Of a stretch of DNA of 64,000 bases, positions 9,756 through 19,335 are shown in pieces. The translations under genes and the position numbers were made by a program. How positions within the stretch are numbered: the stretch's first letter is position 1; every line of letters starts with the position of its first letter. Origin of the DNA: Polymorphum gilvum SL003B-26A1 (GTDB taxonomy: Bacteria > Pseudomonadota > Alphaproteobacteria > Rhizobiales > Stappiaceae); contig NC_015259.1 of NCBI RefSeq assembly GCF_000192745.1, positions 2,309,001 to 2,373,000 of the forward strand. The letters are read 5' to 3'. Below the pieces are notes generated by a model that was not told where the DNA came from, ran no database searches, and worked only from the letters and a program-made list of their open reading frames with translations.

Positions 9756-10549
9756 GCCAGGAAGACATTGACGCCTCGAAGGCGCCGCTGATCGAGCACC
9801 TGATCGAACTGCGCCAGCGGCTGCTGAAGTCGGTGATCGCGGTCGCGATCATGTTCGTGGTCTGCTTCTACTTCGCCTCCGACATCTACAACATCCTGAC
9901 CCTGCCGTACCTGCGCGCCGCCGGCGACACCCGGACGGTGGAGATGATCTTCACCGCGCCGCAGGAATGGTTCTTCACCCAGCTGAAGCTGGCGCTGTTC
10001 GGGGCCCTGTTCCTGGCCTTCCCGATCATTGCCTCGCAGGTCTACATGTTCGTCGCGCCGGGGCTCTACAAGAACGAGCGCGGCGCCTTCCTGCCGTTCC
10101 TGGTCGCGACCCCGATCCTGTTCCTGATCGGCGCCTGCCTGGTCTATTTCCTGGTCATGCCGATGGCGATGGCCTTCTTCCTGTCGATGGAGCAGGCCGG
10201 CGGCGAGGGCAAGGTGGCGATCCACCACCTGGCCAAGGTGAGCGAGTACCTCGGTCTGATCATGATCCTGATCTTCGCCTTCGGCCTCGTCTTCCAGCTG
10301 CCCGTGGTGCTGACCCTGCTCGGCCGCGCGGGACTGGTGTCGTCCCAGACGCTGAAGGAGAAGCGCAAGTACGCGATCGTCGTCGCTTTCGTCGCCGCCG
10401 CCGTCCTGACGCCGCCCGATCCGATCAGCCAGATCGGTCTTGCGCTGCCGACCCTGCTTCTCTACGAAGTCTCCATCGTTTCGGTAAGACTGATCGAGCG
10501 CAAGCGCGCCGAGCGGGAGCGGGAAGCGGAGGCCGAAGCGGAGGCCTGA
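9752..10549 (+). CDS. tatC: Sec-independent protein translocase TatC
   Basis: Multispanning receptor for twin-arginine signal peptides. 265 residues with about six membrane segments. The N-terminal [16 protein letters not shown] and the [19 protein letters not shown] and [20 protein letters not shown] regions are family signatures, including the conserved cytoplasmic ELR and the Glu/Gln of the first loops. Translationally coupled to tatB by a 4-base overlap. The charged tail is rich in Glu and Ala. Confidence 0.97.
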   Translation: MSQEDIDASKAPLIEHLIELRQRLLKSVIAVAIMFVVCFYFASDIYNILTLPYLRAAGDTRTVEMIFTAPQEWFFTQLKLALFGALFLAFPIIASQVYMFVAPGLYKNERGAFLPFLVATPILFLIGACLVYFLVMPMAMAFFLSMEQAGGEGKVAIHHLAKVSEYLGLIMILIFAFGLVFQLPVVLTLLGRAGLVSSQTLKEKRKYAIVVAFVAAAVLTPPDPISQIGLALPTLLLYEVSIVSVRLIERKRAEREREAEAEAEA

Positions 10550-10631
10550 GCGAGCCGGTTTCCGCGCGTGCGTCCCGGCTGGCCGCCGGCGGTCGATGCC
10601 GTGCCTCCACCACCGCCTTCCGGGAAACCAG

Positions 10632-11912
10632 ATGTTCGATATCAAGTGGATCAGGGACAACGCCGATGCCTTCGACCGGGCGCTCGCCCGCCGCGGACAC
10701 GAGTCGGCCGCCGAGCGGCTGCTTTCGCTCGACGACGCGCGCCGCGCCCACATTGCCCGCCTGCAGGAGGCGCAGGAGCGCCGCAACGCCGCCTCCAAGG
10801 AGGTCGGCAAGGCCAAGGCTTCCGGAGACGAAGCGGCCGCGCAGGCGCTGATCGACGAGGTCGCCAAGATCAAGTCGTTCATCCAGCAGGGCGAGGAGGA
10901 GGAACGCCGGCTGGTTGCCGCGGTCGACGCCGCGCTCGCGGTGATTCCCAACCTGCCGCTCGACGAGGTGCCGGACGGGGCCGACGAGACCGGCAACGTG
11001 GTGCATCACGTCTGGGGCGAGAAGCTGGCGTTCGACTTCGATCATGCCCCGAAGGAGCATTTCGAGCTGGCCGCCGCCGAGGCGGACATGGACTTCGCCA
11101 CCGCGGCCAAGCTGTCGGGCTCGCGCTTCGTGCTGCTGAAGGGCCAGCTCGCCCGGCTCGAACGGGCGCTCGGCCAGTTCATGCTCGACCTGCACACCGG
11201 CGAACACGGCTACACGGAGGTGGCGCCGCCGCTGCTGGTGCGCGCGGACGCGCTCTACGGCACCTCGCAGCTGCCGAAGTTCGAGGAGGACCTGTTCAAG
11301 ACCTCCTCCGACCATTACCTGGTGCCGACCGCCGAGGTGCCGCTGACCAACATGGTCGCCGGCGAGATCCTGGGCGAGGGCGACCTGCCGCTGCGCGTCT
11401 CCGCGCTGACCCACTGCTTCCGCTCCGAGGCCGGCTCGGCCGGGCGCGACGTGCGCGGCATGCTGCGCCAGCACCAGTTCGTCAAGTGCGAGCTGGTGTC
11501 GGTGACCAGGCCCGAGGACTCGCTGTCCGAACTGGAGCGCATGCTCGGCTGCGCCGAAACGGTGCTGCAGAAGCTCGGCCTGCATTACCGCGTGGTGACG
11601 CTGTGCACCGGCGACATGGGCTTCGCCTCGCAGAAGACCTACGACATCGAGGTCTGGCTGCCGGGCCAGAACGCCTATCGCGAGATCTCGTCCTGCTCGG
11701 TGTGCGGCGACTTCCAGGCACGGCGGATGAACGCCCGCTACCGGCTGACCGACGGCAAGGCGCTGCGCCATGTCCACACGCTGAACGGCTCGGGCGTCGC
11801 CGTCGGCCGCGCCATGATCGCGGTCATGGAGAACTACCAGAACGCCGACGGGTCGGTGACCGTGCCGGAGGCATTGCGTCCCTACATGAACGGCATCGAG
11901 CGGATCGGCTGA
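10632..11912 (+). CDS. serS: Seryl-tRNA synthetase
   Basis: Class II aminoacyl-tRNA synthetase of 426 residues. The N-terminal coiled-coil arm spans about residues 27-100 (rich in Glu, Ala, Lys). Motif 2 is [21 protein letters not shown] and motif 3 lies in [19 protein letters not shown]. The ATG at 10632 gives [10 protein letters not shown], matching homologues; an in-frame ATG 36 bases upstream is not supported. It follows tatC by 82 bases and is 3 bases from surE. Confidence 0.97.
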   Translation: MFDIKWIRDNADAFDRALARRGHESAAERLLSLDDARRAHIARLQEAQERRNAASKEVGKAKASGDEAAAQALIDEVAKIKSFIQQGEEEERRLVAAVDAALAVIPNLPLDEVPDGADETGNVVHHVWGEKLAFDFDHAPKEHFELAAAEADMDFATAAKLSGSRFVLLKGQLARLERALGQFMLDLHTGEHGYTEVAPPLLVRADALYGTSQLPKFEEDLFKTSSDHYLVPTAEVPLTNMVAGEILGEGDLPLRVSALTHCFRSEAGSAGRDVRGMLRQHQFVKCELVSVTRPEDSLSELERMLGCAETVLQKLGLHYRVVTLCTGDMGFASQKTYDIEVWLPGQNAYREISSCSVCGDFQARRMNARYRLTDGKALRHVHTLNGSGVAVGRAMIAVMENYQNADGSVTVPEALRPYMNGIERIG

Positions 11913-11915
11913 CCC

Positions 11916-12674
11916 ATGCGCATCCTGATCACCAACGACGACGGCATCCATTCGCCGGGCCTGCACGCGCTGGAGCGCATCGCCAGAACCCTGTCCGACG
12001 ACGTGTGGGTCGTTGCCCCGGAAACCGACCAGAGCGGCGTCGCCCATTCGCTGACGCTGAGCGACCCGTTGCGTCTGCGGCGGGTGTCGGAGCGCCATTT
12101 CGCCCTGCGCGGCACGCCGACCGACTGCGTCATCATGGGCGTGCGCAAGGTCCTGCCCGAGCCGCCGGACCTGATCCTGTCGGGCATCAACAAGGGCCAG
12201 AACATGGCCGACGACGTGACCTATTCGGGCACCGTCGCCGGCGCGATGGAAGGCGCCATTCTCGGCATCCCGTCGTTCGCCATCTCGCAGGCCTACAGCT
12301 TCGCCCGCGACACGGAGCCGGACTACGGTCCGGCAGAAACCCATGGCCCGGCGCTGTTCCGCCGGCTGATGGAGTTCGACCTGCCGCGCTACACGCTGCT
12401 CAACATCAACTTCCCGGCCTGCCGGGCCGAGGAGGTCGCCGGCGTGAAGGTGACGGTGCAGGGCCATCACCAGCAGGCAGGACTGATCATCGACGAACGG
12501 CGCGACGGGCGCGGCTATCCATATTTCTGGCTGGCCTTCCAGGCGCGCTCGCACGATCCTGTCGGCAACAGCGACCTCAATGCGGTCGAAGCCGGACACA
12601 TCTCGGTGACGCCGCTGCGCCTCGACCTGACGGCACACGACCTGGTCGGCCTGCTGCAGGAAAAGCTGGACTGA
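11916..12674 (+). CDS. surE: 5'/3'-nucleotidase SurE
   Basis: Metal-dependent survival protein that dephosphorylates nucleoside monophosphates. 252 residues. The opening [15 protein letters not shown] carries the two metal-binding aspartates, [11 protein letters not shown] holds the conserved Ser, and [26 protein letters not shown] holds the Asn and glycine-rich loop. It starts 3 bases after serS and is followed by pcm, the usual surE-pcm-nlpD order linked to stationary-phase survival. Confidence 0.96.
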   Translation: MRILITNDDGIHSPGLHALERIARTLSDDVWVVAPETDQSGVAHSLTLSDPLRLRRVSERHFALRGTPTDCVIMGVRKVLPEPPDLILSGINKGQNMADDVTYSGTVAGAMEGAILGIPSFAISQAYSFARDTEPDYGPAETHGPALFRRLMEFDLPRYTLLNINFPACRAEEVAGVKVTVQGHHQQAGLIIDERRDGRGYPYFWLAFQARSHDPVGNSDLNAVEAGHISVTPLRLDLTAHDLVGLLQEKLD

Positions 12675-12714
12675 GCCCGGGATCGCAAGATCCCTGAACG
12701 GCGGGAGGCGGGCG

Positions 12715-13395
12715 ATGGCGGACGGGGACAGCGACACGATCCCGACCGTGTCGCGCGACGAGATCGAGGCGCGCGCGGCGCTGGTGCTCGGCCTGCGCCG
12801 GCGCGGCATCAGCGACCGGCGCGTGCTGTCGGCGATCGAGCGCGTGCCGCGTCGCCTGTTCCTCGCCGCCGCCCACCACAAGCTCGCCTACGAGGATTCG
12901 CTGCTGCCGATCGAATGCGGCCAGGTCGTCTCGGCGCCGTCGCTGGTGGCGGCGATGGTCGAGGCGCTCGACGTGCAGCCGGACAGCACGGTGCTAGAGG
13001 TCGGCACCGGGTCGGGCTACCAGACTGCCGTGCTCACGCATCTCGCCCGTCAGGTCTACAGCGTCGACCGCTATGCGAGCCTGGTGACGCTGGCGCGCCA
13101 GCGCCTGGCGGCGCTGCGAATCGGCAATGCCGAGATCCAGCACGCCGACGGCCTGCTCGGCCTGAAGGAGCGAGCACCGTTCGACCGCATTATCGTCACC
13201 GGCGCGGTCGCGGAGGTTCCCGAGGCCCTGCGCGCGCAGCTTGCCCCCGGCGGCCGCATCGTGCTGCCGCTCGGTCCGGCGGGGGCGCCGCAAGCTCTTG
13301 TCCGCCTGCTGCGCGACGAGACGGGCGAGCGCCGCGAGACGCTGTGCGAGGTGCGCCTCGTATCCCTGCGCAGCGGCATCGCGCTGCATTTGTGA
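12715..13395 (+). CDS. pcm: Protein-L-isoaspartate O-methyltransferase
   Basis: Repairs isoaspartyl residues in aged proteins using S-adenosylmethionine. 226 residues. The SAM-binding motif is VLEVGTGSGYQTAVL; the pre-motif LPIECGQVVSAPSLVAAMVEAL replaces the more common GQTISQP but keeps the fold. Motif II lies near FDRIIVTGAV. A strong GGGAGGCGGG precedes the ATG. It lies between surE and the LytM lipoprotein gene. Confidence 0.93.
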   Translation: MADGDSDTIPTVSRDEIEARAALVLGLRRRGISDRRVLSAIERVPRRLFLAAAHHKLAYEDSLLPIECGQVVSAPSLVAAMVEALDVQPDSTVLEVGTGSGYQTAVLTHLARQVYSVDRYASLVTLARQRLAALRIGNAEIQHADGLLGLKERAPFDRIIVTGAVAEVPEALRAQLAPGGRIVLPLGPAGAPQALVRLLRDETGERRETLCEVRLVSLRSGIALHL

Positions 13396-13506
13396 CCGTT
13401 GCTTCCGCTGGGGCAATTCCCTGCGCCGTTTAGGCTTTGTCAACGTTACTGAGTTCTACTCTTAACCATGACAGCCTTTGTGAACGGTTCGAGTAGGGCG
13501 ACGATC

Positions 13507-14787
13507 ATGCGCAAGCGCAGTTTCCGCAAGACCTTGCTTTCCCAGGTTGCGGCCATCGCGGCGGCGGCCGGGGTTGCTGCCGGGTGCAGCGCGGATCTCG
13601 AGCGGTTTGCCGACGGTCCGGTCTATACCGGCGGGACCAGCAACCAGCGCACCATCCTCGGTCAGGGTCGGACCGGCCAGCCGACCTACGACGACATCCT
13701 CAGAGGTCCCGGCGGCACGGTTGCGGCCCTGCCGCCGGCCGGCAGCCAGCCGCGCACGACCGGGTCGGTGACCGCTCCGTCGCGCCGCGACGTCAGCGCG
13801 ACGGCGCTGCCGCCGGTGCAGGCGGCCAGCGCCCCGGCTCCGGTCCCGGCAACCGTGACGGCAGCAGGCGGCGAGAATTCCTGGCGCGGCTGGAGCGCAG
13901 CCGGCGGCACGCGCGTGCAGGCCCGCGACGGCGACACGGTCAAGACCATGGCGCATCGCTATGGCGTGCCCGAGCAGGCGGTGCTTGCCGCCAACGGCTT
14001 CGATGGCGCCACGGTGCTGCGGCCCGGCCAGTCGGTCGTGATTCCCACCTATGTCGCGGCATCCGACTCGAGCCAGCCCGTGCGCCTGCCGCCGGCAGGC
14101 GGGGCTCCGGTGGCGACCGGTTCGATCGCGCCGCAGCAGGCGCCGGCCGGCCTCAGGACCGCCGCCGTGCCGGCCCGCAAGCCGACCAGCGCGACCCGCG
14201 TGGCCGCCGTGCAGTCGCCTGCCACGCGCAGCGACGCGGTCCGTGCCGCTCCTGCGCCGGTGGCAGACCTCTCGCCCCAGCGGGCGGCCGGCAACGGCGC
14301 GACACGCACCGTGCCGGGCGTGCCGGCGGCGACCGCATCGGTCGAGCCGGCAGCAGCCAGTGGGCCCGTGCAGGTCGCGGCGGTCGAGCCGGCCGACGCG
14401 GCGGGCGGACCGATGTTCCGCTGGCCGGTGCGCGGGCGAATCATTTCCGATTTCGGCACCAAGCCGGGCGGCACGCGCAACGACGGCATCAACCTCGCCG
14501 TGCCCGAGGGCACGCCGGTCAAGGCGGCGGGCGACGGGTCTGTCATCTATGCCGGCAACGAGCTCAAGGGCTACGGCAACCTGGTGCTGATCCGCCACTC
14601 GGACGGTTGGGTGTCGGCCTATGCCCACAACAGCGAGCTCAGCGTCAAGCGCGGCGACACGGTGCAGCGCGGCCAGGTCGTGGCCAAGGCGGGCGCCACC
14701 GGCTCGGTCAGCCAGCCGCAGGTGCATTTCGAACTGCGTCAGGGCAACAAGCCGGTCGATCCGTTGAAGTACCTGCCTAAGGACTGA
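13507..14787 (+). CDS. nlpD: NlpD-like lipoprotein with LysM and degenerate LytM (M23) domain
   Basis: Outer-membrane lipoprotein that in related systems activates cell-wall amidases at division. The chosen ATG at 13507 gives MRKRSFRK, a hydrophobic stretch and the lipobox VAAGC; an earlier ATG (13468) would bury the signal. A LysM module spans about residues 126-167 (VQARDGDTVKTMAHRYGV). The last 110 residues form an M23 fold, but the metal-binding H-x(3)-D is replaced by NDGIN and H-x-H by QVH, so it is probably not catalytic, as in NlpD/EnvC activators. The middle is Ala/Pro/Thr-rich linker. It follows pcm, as in the classic surE-pcm-nlpD cluster. Confidence 0.88.
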   Translation: MRKRSFRKTLLSQVAAIAAAAGVAAGCSADLERFADGPVYTGGTSNQRTILGQGRTGQPTYDDILRGPGGTVAALPPAGSQPRTTGSVTAPSRRDVSATALPPVQAASAPAPVPATVTAAGGENSWRGWSAAGGTRVQARDGDTVKTMAHRYGVPEQAVLAANGFDGATVLRPGQSVVIPTYVAASDSSQPVRLPPAGGAPVATGSIAPQQAPAGLRTAAVPARKPTSATRVAAVQSPATRSDAVRAAPAPVADLSPQRAAGNGATRTVPGVPAATASVEPAAASGPVQVAAVEPADAAGGPMFRWPVRGRIISDFGTKPGGTRNDGINLAVPEGTPVKAAGDGSVIYAGNELKGYGNLVLIRHSDGWVSAYAHNSELSVKRGDTVQRGQVVAKAGATGSVSQPQVHFELRQGNKPVDPLKYLPKD

Positions 14788-14791
14788 GCGC

Positions 14792-15664
14792 TCAGTCGAG
14801 GCGGCGACCGAGCCGCCCGGCGAGGTCCTGGAGAAACTGGAAGGCGACGCGCCCCGAACGGCTGCCGCGCGTCGTCGCCCATTCCAGCGCCTCGGCGCGC
14901 AGCACCCCCGGATCGATCTCCAGTCCGTAGTGGCGGACATAGCCGTCGACCATCTCCAGATAGTCGTCCTGGCTGCACTTGTGGAAGCCGAGCCACAGGC
15001 CGAATCGGTCCGACAGAGACACCTTTTCCTCGACCGCCTCGGCCGGGTTGATAGCGGTCGAGCGTTCGTTCTCGATCATGTCGCGCGGCAGCAGGTGGCG
15101 GCGGTTCGACGTGGCGTAGAACAGAACGTTGGCAGGCCGCCCCTCGATGCCGCCCTCCAGCACCGCCTTGAGCGACTTGTAGGAGGTGTCGTCGTGGTCG
15201 AAGGACAGGTCGTCGCAGAACACCAGGAAGCGGTGCGGCGCGCCCTTCACCAGGCTCATCAGCGCCGGCAGGCTCTCGATGTCCTCGCGGTGGATCTCGA
15301 CCAGCTTGAGCGCCGGGGCCGCCGGCTCCGCATTGACGGCGGCATGCACGGCCTTGACCAGAGACGACTTGCCCATGCCGCGCGCGCCCCACAGCAGCGC
15401 GTTGTTGGCCGGCAGGCCGGCGGCGAAGCGGCGGGTGTTGTCCAGGAGCAGGTCGCGCACGCGCGCGACGGCGCACAGCAGCGACAGGTCGACCCGGTTG
15501 ACCTGCGCCACCGGCTGCAGGTCGCCGGGCTGGGGCACCCAGACGAAGGCGTCTGCGGCCTCGAAGCGCGGCGGCACGGGCAGGGGCGGCACGGCGCGGG
15601 CGACAAGAGCGATCAGCGTGTCGAGCTTTTCGGCGAGGATATGGAGGTCTCGAGGGTCGGTCAT
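14792..15664 (-). CDS. DUF815-family AAA ATPase
   Basis: A 290-residue ATPase with Walker A GARGMGKSSLVKA near residue 93 and Walker B FLVFCDDLSFD, followed by NVLFYATSNRRHLL, a sensor-1-like segment. These and the length match the DUF815 group of stand-alone AAA proteins. Function unknown; no partner is evident. It is convergent with the nlpD-like gene, with only 4 bases between the two stops, and divergent from yajC. Confidence 0.85.
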   Translation of the reverse strand: MTDPRDLHILAEKLDTLIALVARAVPPLPVPPRFEAADAFVWVPQPGDLQPVAQVNRVDLSLLCAVARVRDLLLDNTRRFAAGLPANNALLWGARGMGKSSLVKAVHAAVNAEPAAPALKLVEIHREDIESLPALMSLVKGAPHRFLVFCDDLSFDHDDTSYKSLKAVLEGGIEGRPANVLFYATSNRRHLLPRDMIENERSTAINPAEAVEEKVSLSDRFGLWLGFHKCSQDDYLEMVDGYVRHYGLEIDPGVLRAEALEWATTRGSRSGRVAFQFLQDLAGRLGRRLD

Positions 15665-15798
15665 GGTCCAGGTTGCAACGGGCGGGGCGGCGACCCCATA
15701 TCGCCGGGAGGCGTCCGGGCGGAAGGCTTAGCACGTCGCCGGGACCACGCAAACGCCGCTTCGGACCGGATCGGTACGCCTGCGGGCGATCGGCCGAC

Positions 15799-15826
15799 TT
15801 GAAATGCGGCGCGCCGCCGTTATAGT
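15799..15826 (+). promoter_or_regulatory. Sigma-70-type promoter for yajC-secD-secF
   Basis: TTGAAA at 15799-15804 and TATAGT at 15821-15826 with 16 bases between them. This is one base or less from consensus in each box and lies about 90 bases upstream of yajC in an otherwise GC-rich divergent gap. Confidence 0.65.
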
Positions 15827-15917
15827 CCGCGCAACCTGAAAGAGGCGCGCACAGCCCTCATGGCCGCAGCCCGCGGCCCGGGCCCTGTGTCCAACGCCCA
15901 TCTCCGAGGAGAGATCG

Positions 15918-16250
15918 ATGTTCATCACCCCCGCATACGCCCAGGCCGGCGGCGTCGCCGGTCCGGATTTCCTGATGTCGCTGCTGCCGTTCGTGCTGAT
16001 CTTCGCGATCATGTACTTCCTGATCATCCGTCCCCAGCGCCAGCGCATGAAGCAGCACCAGGAAATGGTCACCAACCTGCGTCGCGGCGACACGGTGGTG
16101 ACCACGGGCGGCCTGATCGTCAAGGTGACCAAGGTCGTCGACGACAGCGAGGTCCAGGTCGAACTGGCCGAGGGCGTCAAGGCGCGGATGGTGCGCGGCA
16201 TGATCCAGGAAGTGCGGTCCAAGGGTGAACCGGTGAAGGAAGGCGCCTGA
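15918..16250 (+). CDS. yajC: Sec translocase accessory protein YajC
   Basis: Small inner-membrane protein associated with SecDF. 110 residues with one membrane helix (about 20-42) ending in IIRPQRQRMKQHQEM, the family hallmark, and a C-terminal domain starting LRRGDTVVTTGGLIVKV. A GAGGAGAG lies upstream of the ATG. It leads yajC-secD-secF; secD begins 78 bases downstream. Confidence 0.95.
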   Translation: MFITPAYAQAGGVAGPDFLMSLLPFVLIFAIMYFLIIRPQRQRMKQHQEMVTNLRRGDTVVTTGGLIVKVTKVVDDSEVQVELAEGVKARMVRGMIQEVRSKGEPVKEGA

Positions 16251-16328
16251 GGCGCCTGACCGTCCGACCATTCCAGCCCGACGCACCGGCCCCGGCCGAC
16301 CGGGCACGCTCAAGACAGGCTCCGCCTC

Positions 16329-17939
16329 ATGCTGTATTTCGCCCGTTGGAAGATCGCGCTGATCGTTCTGGTGATCCTCTCCGGCATCGCCTCGACACTG
16401 CCGAACTTCTTCTCCGCGGAGACGCTCCGGTCCTGGCCCGACTGGCTGCCCAAGCGCCAGATGGTGCTCGGCCTCGACCTGCAGGGCGGCGCCTATCTGC
16501 TCTATGAAGTCGACAAGCAGGACTACATCCAGAAGAGCCTGACGACGCTGGTCGGCGAGATCCGACGCAAGCTGCGCGAGGATCCGCGCATCGGCTACAC
16601 CGGCCTCGGCGTGCAGGGCGAGACGGCGCAGGTGCGCATCCGCGACCTGGAGCGCCTGTCGGATGCCGAAAGGCGCCTGCGCGAACTGGAGAACCCGCTG
16701 GTGTCGTCCCTGTTCGGCGGCCAGCCGGTGAACGAATTCGCGATGACCGTGTCGGCGGACGGGTTGATCCGATTCGCCTTCACCGAAGACGGCCTCGACC
16801 AGCGCATGACCTCCATCGTCCAGCAGGCGATCGAGGTGATCCGCCGGCGCGTCGACGAACTGGGCACCACCGAACCGAGCATCCAGCGTCAGGGCAGCGA
16901 CCGCATCCTGGTCGAGGCTCCCGGCGAACAGGATCCGGAGCGCCTGAAGGGCCTGATCGGTCAGACCGCGCAGCTGACCTTCCACATGGTCGACATGTCG
17001 ATGTCGGGGGAGGAGGCGCTGCAGGGCCGGCCGCCGGCCGGCACCATGGTGCTCTACTCGGTTGACGACCCGCCGATCCCCTACCTGCTCGAGGAATCGC
17101 CGCTGCTCGGCGGCGAGGACCTGGTCGACGCGCAGGTCAGCTTCGACCAGCGCACCAACGAACCGGTGGTCAACTTCCGCTTCAACACCTCGGGCGCGCG
17201 CAAGTTCTCCGTGATCACCCAGCAGAACGTCGGCCGGCCGTTCGCCATCGTGCTCGATGACGAGGTCATCTCGGCGCCGGTCATCCGCGAACCGATTACC
17301 GGCGGCTCCGGGCAGATCTCCGGCAGCTTCACCGTCGAGGGCGCCAACGACCTCGCCGTGCTGCTGCGCGCCGGCGCGCTGCCGGCCAAGCTGACGGTGC
17401 TGGAAGAACGCGCCATCGGTCCGGGCCTGGGCGCCGATTCGGTCGAGGCCGGAAAGATCGCGTCGCTGATCGGCACGGCCGCGGTGATCGTGTTCATGGT
17501 GCTCGCCTACGGCCGCTTCGGCCTGATCGCCGACATCGCGCTGTTGAGCAACATCATGCTGATCTTCGGCGCGCTGACCTTCCTGCAGGCGACGCTGACG
17601 CTGCCGGGCATCGCCGGCATCGTGCTGACCATCGGCATGGCGGTCGACGCCAACGTGCTGATCTTCGAGCGTATCCGAGAGGAGGTGCGCGCCGGGCGCT
17701 CCGCCATCAGCGCCATCGACGCCGGCTTCAGCCGGGCGATCAGCACGATCCTCGACGCCAACATCACCACGCTGATCGCGGCGCTGATCCTGTTCCAGCT
17801 CGGGTCCGGCCCGGTGCGCGGCTTTGCCGTCACGCTGGCGATCGGCATCTTCACGACGGTGTTCACGGCGTTCACCTTCACCCGGCTGATGGTCGCCCTG
17901 TGGGTGCGCTACCGCCGGCCGACGCGCCTGCCGATCTGA
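16329..17939 (+). CDS. secD: Protein translocase subunit SecD
   Basis: RND-type membrane protein that uses the proton gradient to help finish Sec export. 536 residues: one N-terminal membrane helix, the motif LGLDLQGGAYLLYEVD, a large periplasmic P1 domain, then five membrane helices from about residue 375. Conserved motifs IGPGLGADSVEAGK and GMAVDANVLIFERIREE are present; the Asp in DANVLIFERI is the likely proton-relay residue. It is followed 18 bases later by secF. Confidence 0.97.
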   Translation: MLYFARWKIALIVLVILSGIASTLPNFFSAETLRSWPDWLPKRQMVLGLDLQGGAYLLYEVDKQDYIQKSLTTLVGEIRRKLREDPRIGYTGLGVQGETAQVRIRDLERLSDAERRLRELENPLVSSLFGGQPVNEFAMTVSADGLIRFAFTEDGLDQRMTSIVQQAIEVIRRRVDELGTTEPSIQRQGSDRILVEAPGEQDPERLKGLIGQTAQLTFHMVDMSMSGEEALQGRPPAGTMVLYSVDDPPIPYLLEESPLLGGEDLVDAQVSFDQRTNEPVVNFRFNTSGARKFSVITQQNVGRPFAIVLDDEVISAPVIREPITGGSGQISGSFTVEGANDLAVLLRAGALPAKLTVLEERAIGPGLGADSVEAGKIASLIGTAAVIVFMVLAYGRFGLIADIALLSNIMLIFGALTFLQATLTLPGIAGIVLTIGMAVDANVLIFERIREEVRAGRSAISAIDAGFSRAISTILDANITTLIAALILFQLGSGPVRGFAVTLAIGIFTTVFTAFTFTRLMVALWVRYRRPTRLPI

Positions 17940-17957
17940 TCCGGGAGAGTTCACGAC

Positions 17958-18914
17958 ATGGCCTTGCTCCGACTGATTCCGGACAACACGAAACTCCGCT
18001 TCATGTGGCTGCGGAAGTACAGTTTCCCGTTCTCGGCGCTGGTCGCCGTCGCGTCGCTGGCGCTGTTCTTCACGGTCGGGCTGAACTACGGCATCGACTT
18101 CAAGGGCGGCACGCTGATCGAGATGAAGACCGACGGCCCGGCGGACATCGGGGCGGTCCGCTCGCGGCTCGGCGCGCTGAACCTCGGCGAGGTGCAGGTG
18201 CAGGAGTTCGGCGCGCCGGACGAGGTGCTGATCCGCGTCGAACAGCAGGAGGGCGGCGAACTCGCCCAGCAGGCGGTGATCGCCACCATCCGCACCGCAT
18301 TCGAGGGCGAGGTCGAATTCCGCCGAGTCGAGATCGTCGGGCCACGCGTATCGGGAGAGTTGGCGCGTGCCGGCTCGATCGGTGTCGCGGCGGCCCTGGT
18401 TGCGATCCTGTTCTACATCTGGTTCCGCTTCGAATGGCAGTTCGCCATCGGCGCGATCCTGACCACCTTCAACGACGTGCTGGTCACTGTCGGCCTCTTC
18501 GTGCTGCTGCAGCTCGATTTCAGCCTGTCTAGCATCGCTGCGGTGCTGACCATCATCGGCTATTCGCTGAACGACACGGTGGTGGTCTACGACCGCATCC
18601 GCGAGAATCTGCGCCGCTACAAGAAACTGTCGCTGCCGGACCTGCTCGACCGCTCGATCAACGAGACGCTGGCGCGCACGACGATGACCTCGGTGACCAC
18701 GCTGCTGGCGCTGTTCGCGCTCTACATCTTCGGCGGCGAGGTGATCCGGTCGTTCACCCTGGCGATGATCTTCGGCATCGTGATCGGCACCTATTCGTCG
18801 ATCTTCCTGGCGGCGCCGTTCCTGATCCTGTTCAATCTGCGCTCCGGCGGCTCGGCACCGGGCGATGCCGAGACTGGCGCAAAGGATGCCGGACCCGAGC
18901 CGGGAACGGCCTAG
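17958..18914 (+). CDS. secF: Protein translocase subunit SecF
   Basis: Partner of SecD. 318 residues with an N-terminal helix, GLNYGIDFKGGTLIEMK (SecF signature), and a five-helix C-terminal domain holding IGYSLNDTVVVYDRIREN, the conserved motif with the Asp equivalent to SecD. A GGGAGAG precedes the ATG. SecD and SecF are separate genes here, not fused. Confidence 0.97.
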   Translation: MALLRLIPDNTKLRFMWLRKYSFPFSALVAVASLALFFTVGLNYGIDFKGGTLIEMKTDGPADIGAVRSRLGALNLGEVQVQEFGAPDEVLIRVEQQEGGELAQQAVIATIRTAFEGEVEFRRVEIVGPRVSGELARAGSIGVAAALVAILFYIWFRFEWQFAIGAILTTFNDVLVTVGLFVLLQLDFSLSSIAAVLTIIGYSLNDTVVVYDRIRENLRRYKKLSLPDLLDRSINETLARTTMTSVTTLLALFALYIFGGEVIRSFTLAMIFGIVIGTYSSIFLAAPFLILFNLRSGGSAPGDAETGAKDAGPEPGTA

Positions 18915-18930
18915 GCACGGAGGCCGGCCC

Positions 18931-19308
18931 ATGGAGGTCCGCAAGGCGCATTTTCCGGGCCGGGCGCCGGTAGACGCCTATGGCGACGGCGGTTTCCGCT
19001 TCGCCGGCATGTCGCACCGCGGATCCATCCTGTGCCTGCCGAGCGGCATCCACGGCTGGGAGGCGGTCGACTACGATTCGCTCGACCTCGAAGCCTTCGC
19101 GAGGGTTCTGGCAGAAGCCGGCGAGATCGAAGTGCTGCTGGTGGGAACGGGTCGGGACCTGCGTCCGCTGCGGGCCGACTGGAAAGCGGCGTTCCGCGAC
19201 GCCGGCATGCTGGCCGAGCCAATGTCCACGGGGGCTGCCGTGCGTACCTTCAATGTCCTGCTGTCTGAGGACCGGGCCGTGGCTGCGGCGCTGATTGCCG
19301 TGGACTGA
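18931..19308 (+). CDS. Mth938-like domain protein
   Basis: 125-residue protein of the MTH938/NDUFAF3-like fold. Visible features are DAYGDGGFRFAGM, GSILCLPSGIHGWE and VEVLLVGTG-type core strands (here IEVLLVGTGRDLRPL). The eukaryotic relative NDUFAF3 assists complex I assembly; the bacterial role is unproven. It sits 17 bases after secF, an arrangement common in alphaproteobacteria, and is followed by a squalene/phytoene-synthase-like gene whose human relative NDUFAF6 is also a complex I factor. That pairing is suggestive only. The ATG at 18931 is chosen over an upstream in-frame ATG inside secF. Confidence 0.82.
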   Translation: MEVRKAHFPGRAPVDAYGDGGFRFAGMSHRGSILCLPSGIHGWEAVDYDSLDLEAFARVLAEAGEIEVLLVGTGRDLRPLRADWKAAFRDAGMLAEPMSTGAAVRTFNVLLSEDRAVAAALIAVD

Positions 19309-19335
19309 ACGCGAAAAAGGCCTATCTGCGCTCCC

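Noticed and set aside
15858-18944. A 1028-codon minus-strand open frame opposite yajC-secD-secF
   Set aside because: Low-complexity Gln/Arg/Asp/Ala composition with no domain. The opposite strand encodes three certain genes.
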